Positions 5,885 through 6,489 of a stretch of 6,489 bases of DNA are shown here, piece after piece. The position numbers were made by a program, and so were the translations under genes. The stretch covers positions 1 through 6,489 of the forward strand of contig CAMTNN010000090.1 of NCBI GenBank assembly GCA_947073895.1. Direction: 5' to 3'. Below the pieces are notes generated by a model. The model had not been told where the DNA came from. It saw only the letters and a list, made by a program, of their open reading frames with translations, and searched no databases. Within the stretch, counting starts at the first letter, position 1. Every line of letters starts with the position of its first letter. The DNA is from an uncultured cyanobacterium (GTDB lineage Bacteria; Cyanobacteriota; Vampirovibrionia; Gastranaerophilales; Gastranaerophilaceae).

Positions 5885-5974
5885 ATAATTGTAACAAATA
5901 CAATTATAATGTTAAAGTTTTTCAAAAACTAGCCGTTATACAAATTGTAGATAATAAGAAAGAGAGGTTCGTTT
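5885..5974. other. Intergenic region with three small AT-rich inverted repeats
   Basis: A 90-base gap between tsaD and the M48 gene. It holds a perfect 9-bp inverted repeat with a five-base loop right after the tsaD stop (5885-5907), a 7-1-7 palindrome AGTTTTT-C-AAAAACT (5916-5930), and TACAA-A-TTGTA (5939-5949). None has the GC-rich stem and T tract of a clear intrinsic terminator, although the first could act weakly. The M48 promoter probably lies here, with GATAAT at 5950-5955 or TATACA at 5937-5942 as possible -10 sites. No matching -35 is convincing. Confidence 0.4.
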
Positions 5975-6489
5975 ATGAAAAAATTACTGGGTGCTACTGT
6001 GGTTATGTCAGCTATGTTAATGATGAATCAGGCTTTTGCAGGTCAATTAGATTACTTGCAAGGAAGTTATGTTCAATCTCAACAACCGGCTCAGAATTCT
6101 GCTCCAGAAGCTGTTTTTGAGAAAAAAACAGAGCCGTTAACTGGTACTGTTAATGAAGTAAAACAGAATGTTCATTACGGTAAAAGTATTGCAGACGGTG
6201 CTGCTCAAGGTGTTGTTAATACAATTGGCCATAAGCTTATGACAGCTTCTTCAGTTGATAAAATGATTAATTTTGTATTCTCAGCAGAAAATACAGTGAA
6301 TGCTTATAACGATATGGACGGAAATGTAGTTGTCTTCCGCGGTGTCATGGACTTTTGTGAAGATGAAGCAGAATTGGCATTCATTATAGGACACGAACTT
6401 GGGCATGCAGTTGATTATCATGTGGCTAAAGGTGTTGCTGCAAGTGTTGCTCGTAATGTTGGTGAAAAAGCAGCTTCTCATTATGCGAA
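5975..6489 (+). CDS. Secreted M48-family zinc metalloprotease, N-terminal part (runs off right edge)
   Basis: There are 171 open codons from the ATG at 5975 to the window edge with no stop, so the gene is cut. Residues 1-22 are a signal peptide (MKK, hydrophobic Met-rich core, AFA) with likely cleavage before Gly23. A polar linker (about 24-65) follows. The peptidase M48 signature comes next: NAYNDMDGNVVVFRGVMDF (109-127), then ELAFIIGHELGHAVDYH (133-149), with the zinc motif HELGH at 140-144. M48 proteins of this kind degrade misfolded envelope proteins (compare BepA, LoiP), so quality control outside the cytoplasm is likely. The third zinc ligand and any C-terminal repeats are beyond the window. 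The start is set by GAGAGG (5962-5967) seven bases upstream, a clear contrast with the tsaD start. Confidence 0.9.
   Translation, partial: MKKLLGATVVMSAMLMMNQAFAGQLDYLQGSYVQSQQPAQNSAPEAVFEKKTEPLTGTVNEVKQNVHYGKSIADGAAQGVVNTIGHKLMTASSVDKMINFVFSAENTVNAYNDMDGNVVVFRGVMDFCEDEAELAFIIGHELGHAVDYHVAKGVAASVARNVGEKAASHYA

Noticed and set aside
6281..6481. Minus-strand open frame in the M48 gene
   Set aside because: Antisense to the clear HELGH metalloprotease domain, which itself is open to the window edge.
1..6489. Mobile element, CRISPR array, toxin-antitoxin or defence system
   Set aside because: No transposase, integrase, regular direct repeats or defence-family motifs were seen; every gene fits a chromosomal housekeeping or envelope role.

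Overview
The window is AT-rich bacterial chromosome with normal housekeeping gene density. I see no insertion sequence, phage gene, CRISPR array, tRNA or rRNA. An uncultured, gut-type, non-photosynthetic relative of Cyanobacteria (Vampirovibrionia/Melainabacteria, Gastranaerophilales-like) is my best guess. The reasons are the low GC, a Ski2-type helicase resembling cyanobacterial and plastid ones, and the mix of Obg, TsaD, a short RfbA and a secreted M48 protease. This placement is inference and was not tested by any search.

Layout from left to right. At 1-242 (minus) lies the 5' end of a Ski2-like DExH RNA helicase gene that runs off the left edge. A divergent intergenic region (243-348) separates it from a two-gene plus-strand unit: a secreted thioredoxin-fold protein (349-717) and an RfbA-type sugar-1-phosphate nucleotidylyltransferase (731-1624). 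That unit ends in a perfect 43-base palindrome (1621-1663). The palindrome also ends the converging minus-strand operon, which reads obg (4785-3487), tadA (3487-3062), a DUF2400/TIGR02757 gene (3084-2338) and a membrane-anchored TPR protein (2325-1663). Genes in this operon overlap or nearly touch, so translational coupling is likely. A 70-base divergent region separates obg from tsaD (4856-5884, plus). After a 90-base gap rich in small inverted repeats, a secreted M48 metalloprotease gene (5975 onward) runs off the right edge.

How the genes fit together: obg (50S ribosome assembly GTPase), tadA (A34-to-inosine in tRNA) and tsaD (t6A37 in tRNA) form a translation-related neighbourhood around one divergent promoter region. 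The RfbA gene suggests deoxysugar-nucleotide synthesis for surface polysaccharide, but no partner rfbB, rfbC or rfbD is visible. Three proteins carry N-terminal signal or anchor segments (thioredoxin-like, TPR and M48 proteins).

The most interesting signal is regulatory. The two genes with no Shine-Dalgarno sequence (thioredoxin-like and tsaD) each have a -10-like hexamer (TATCAT, TATAAT) ending exactly six bases before the ATG, so both are candidates for leaderless mRNAs. Several other genes (helicase, rfbA, TPR, DUF2400, M48) have clear Shine-Dalgarno sequences. I found no convincing undescribed multi-gene system; the DUF2400 protein is the main gene of unknown function.
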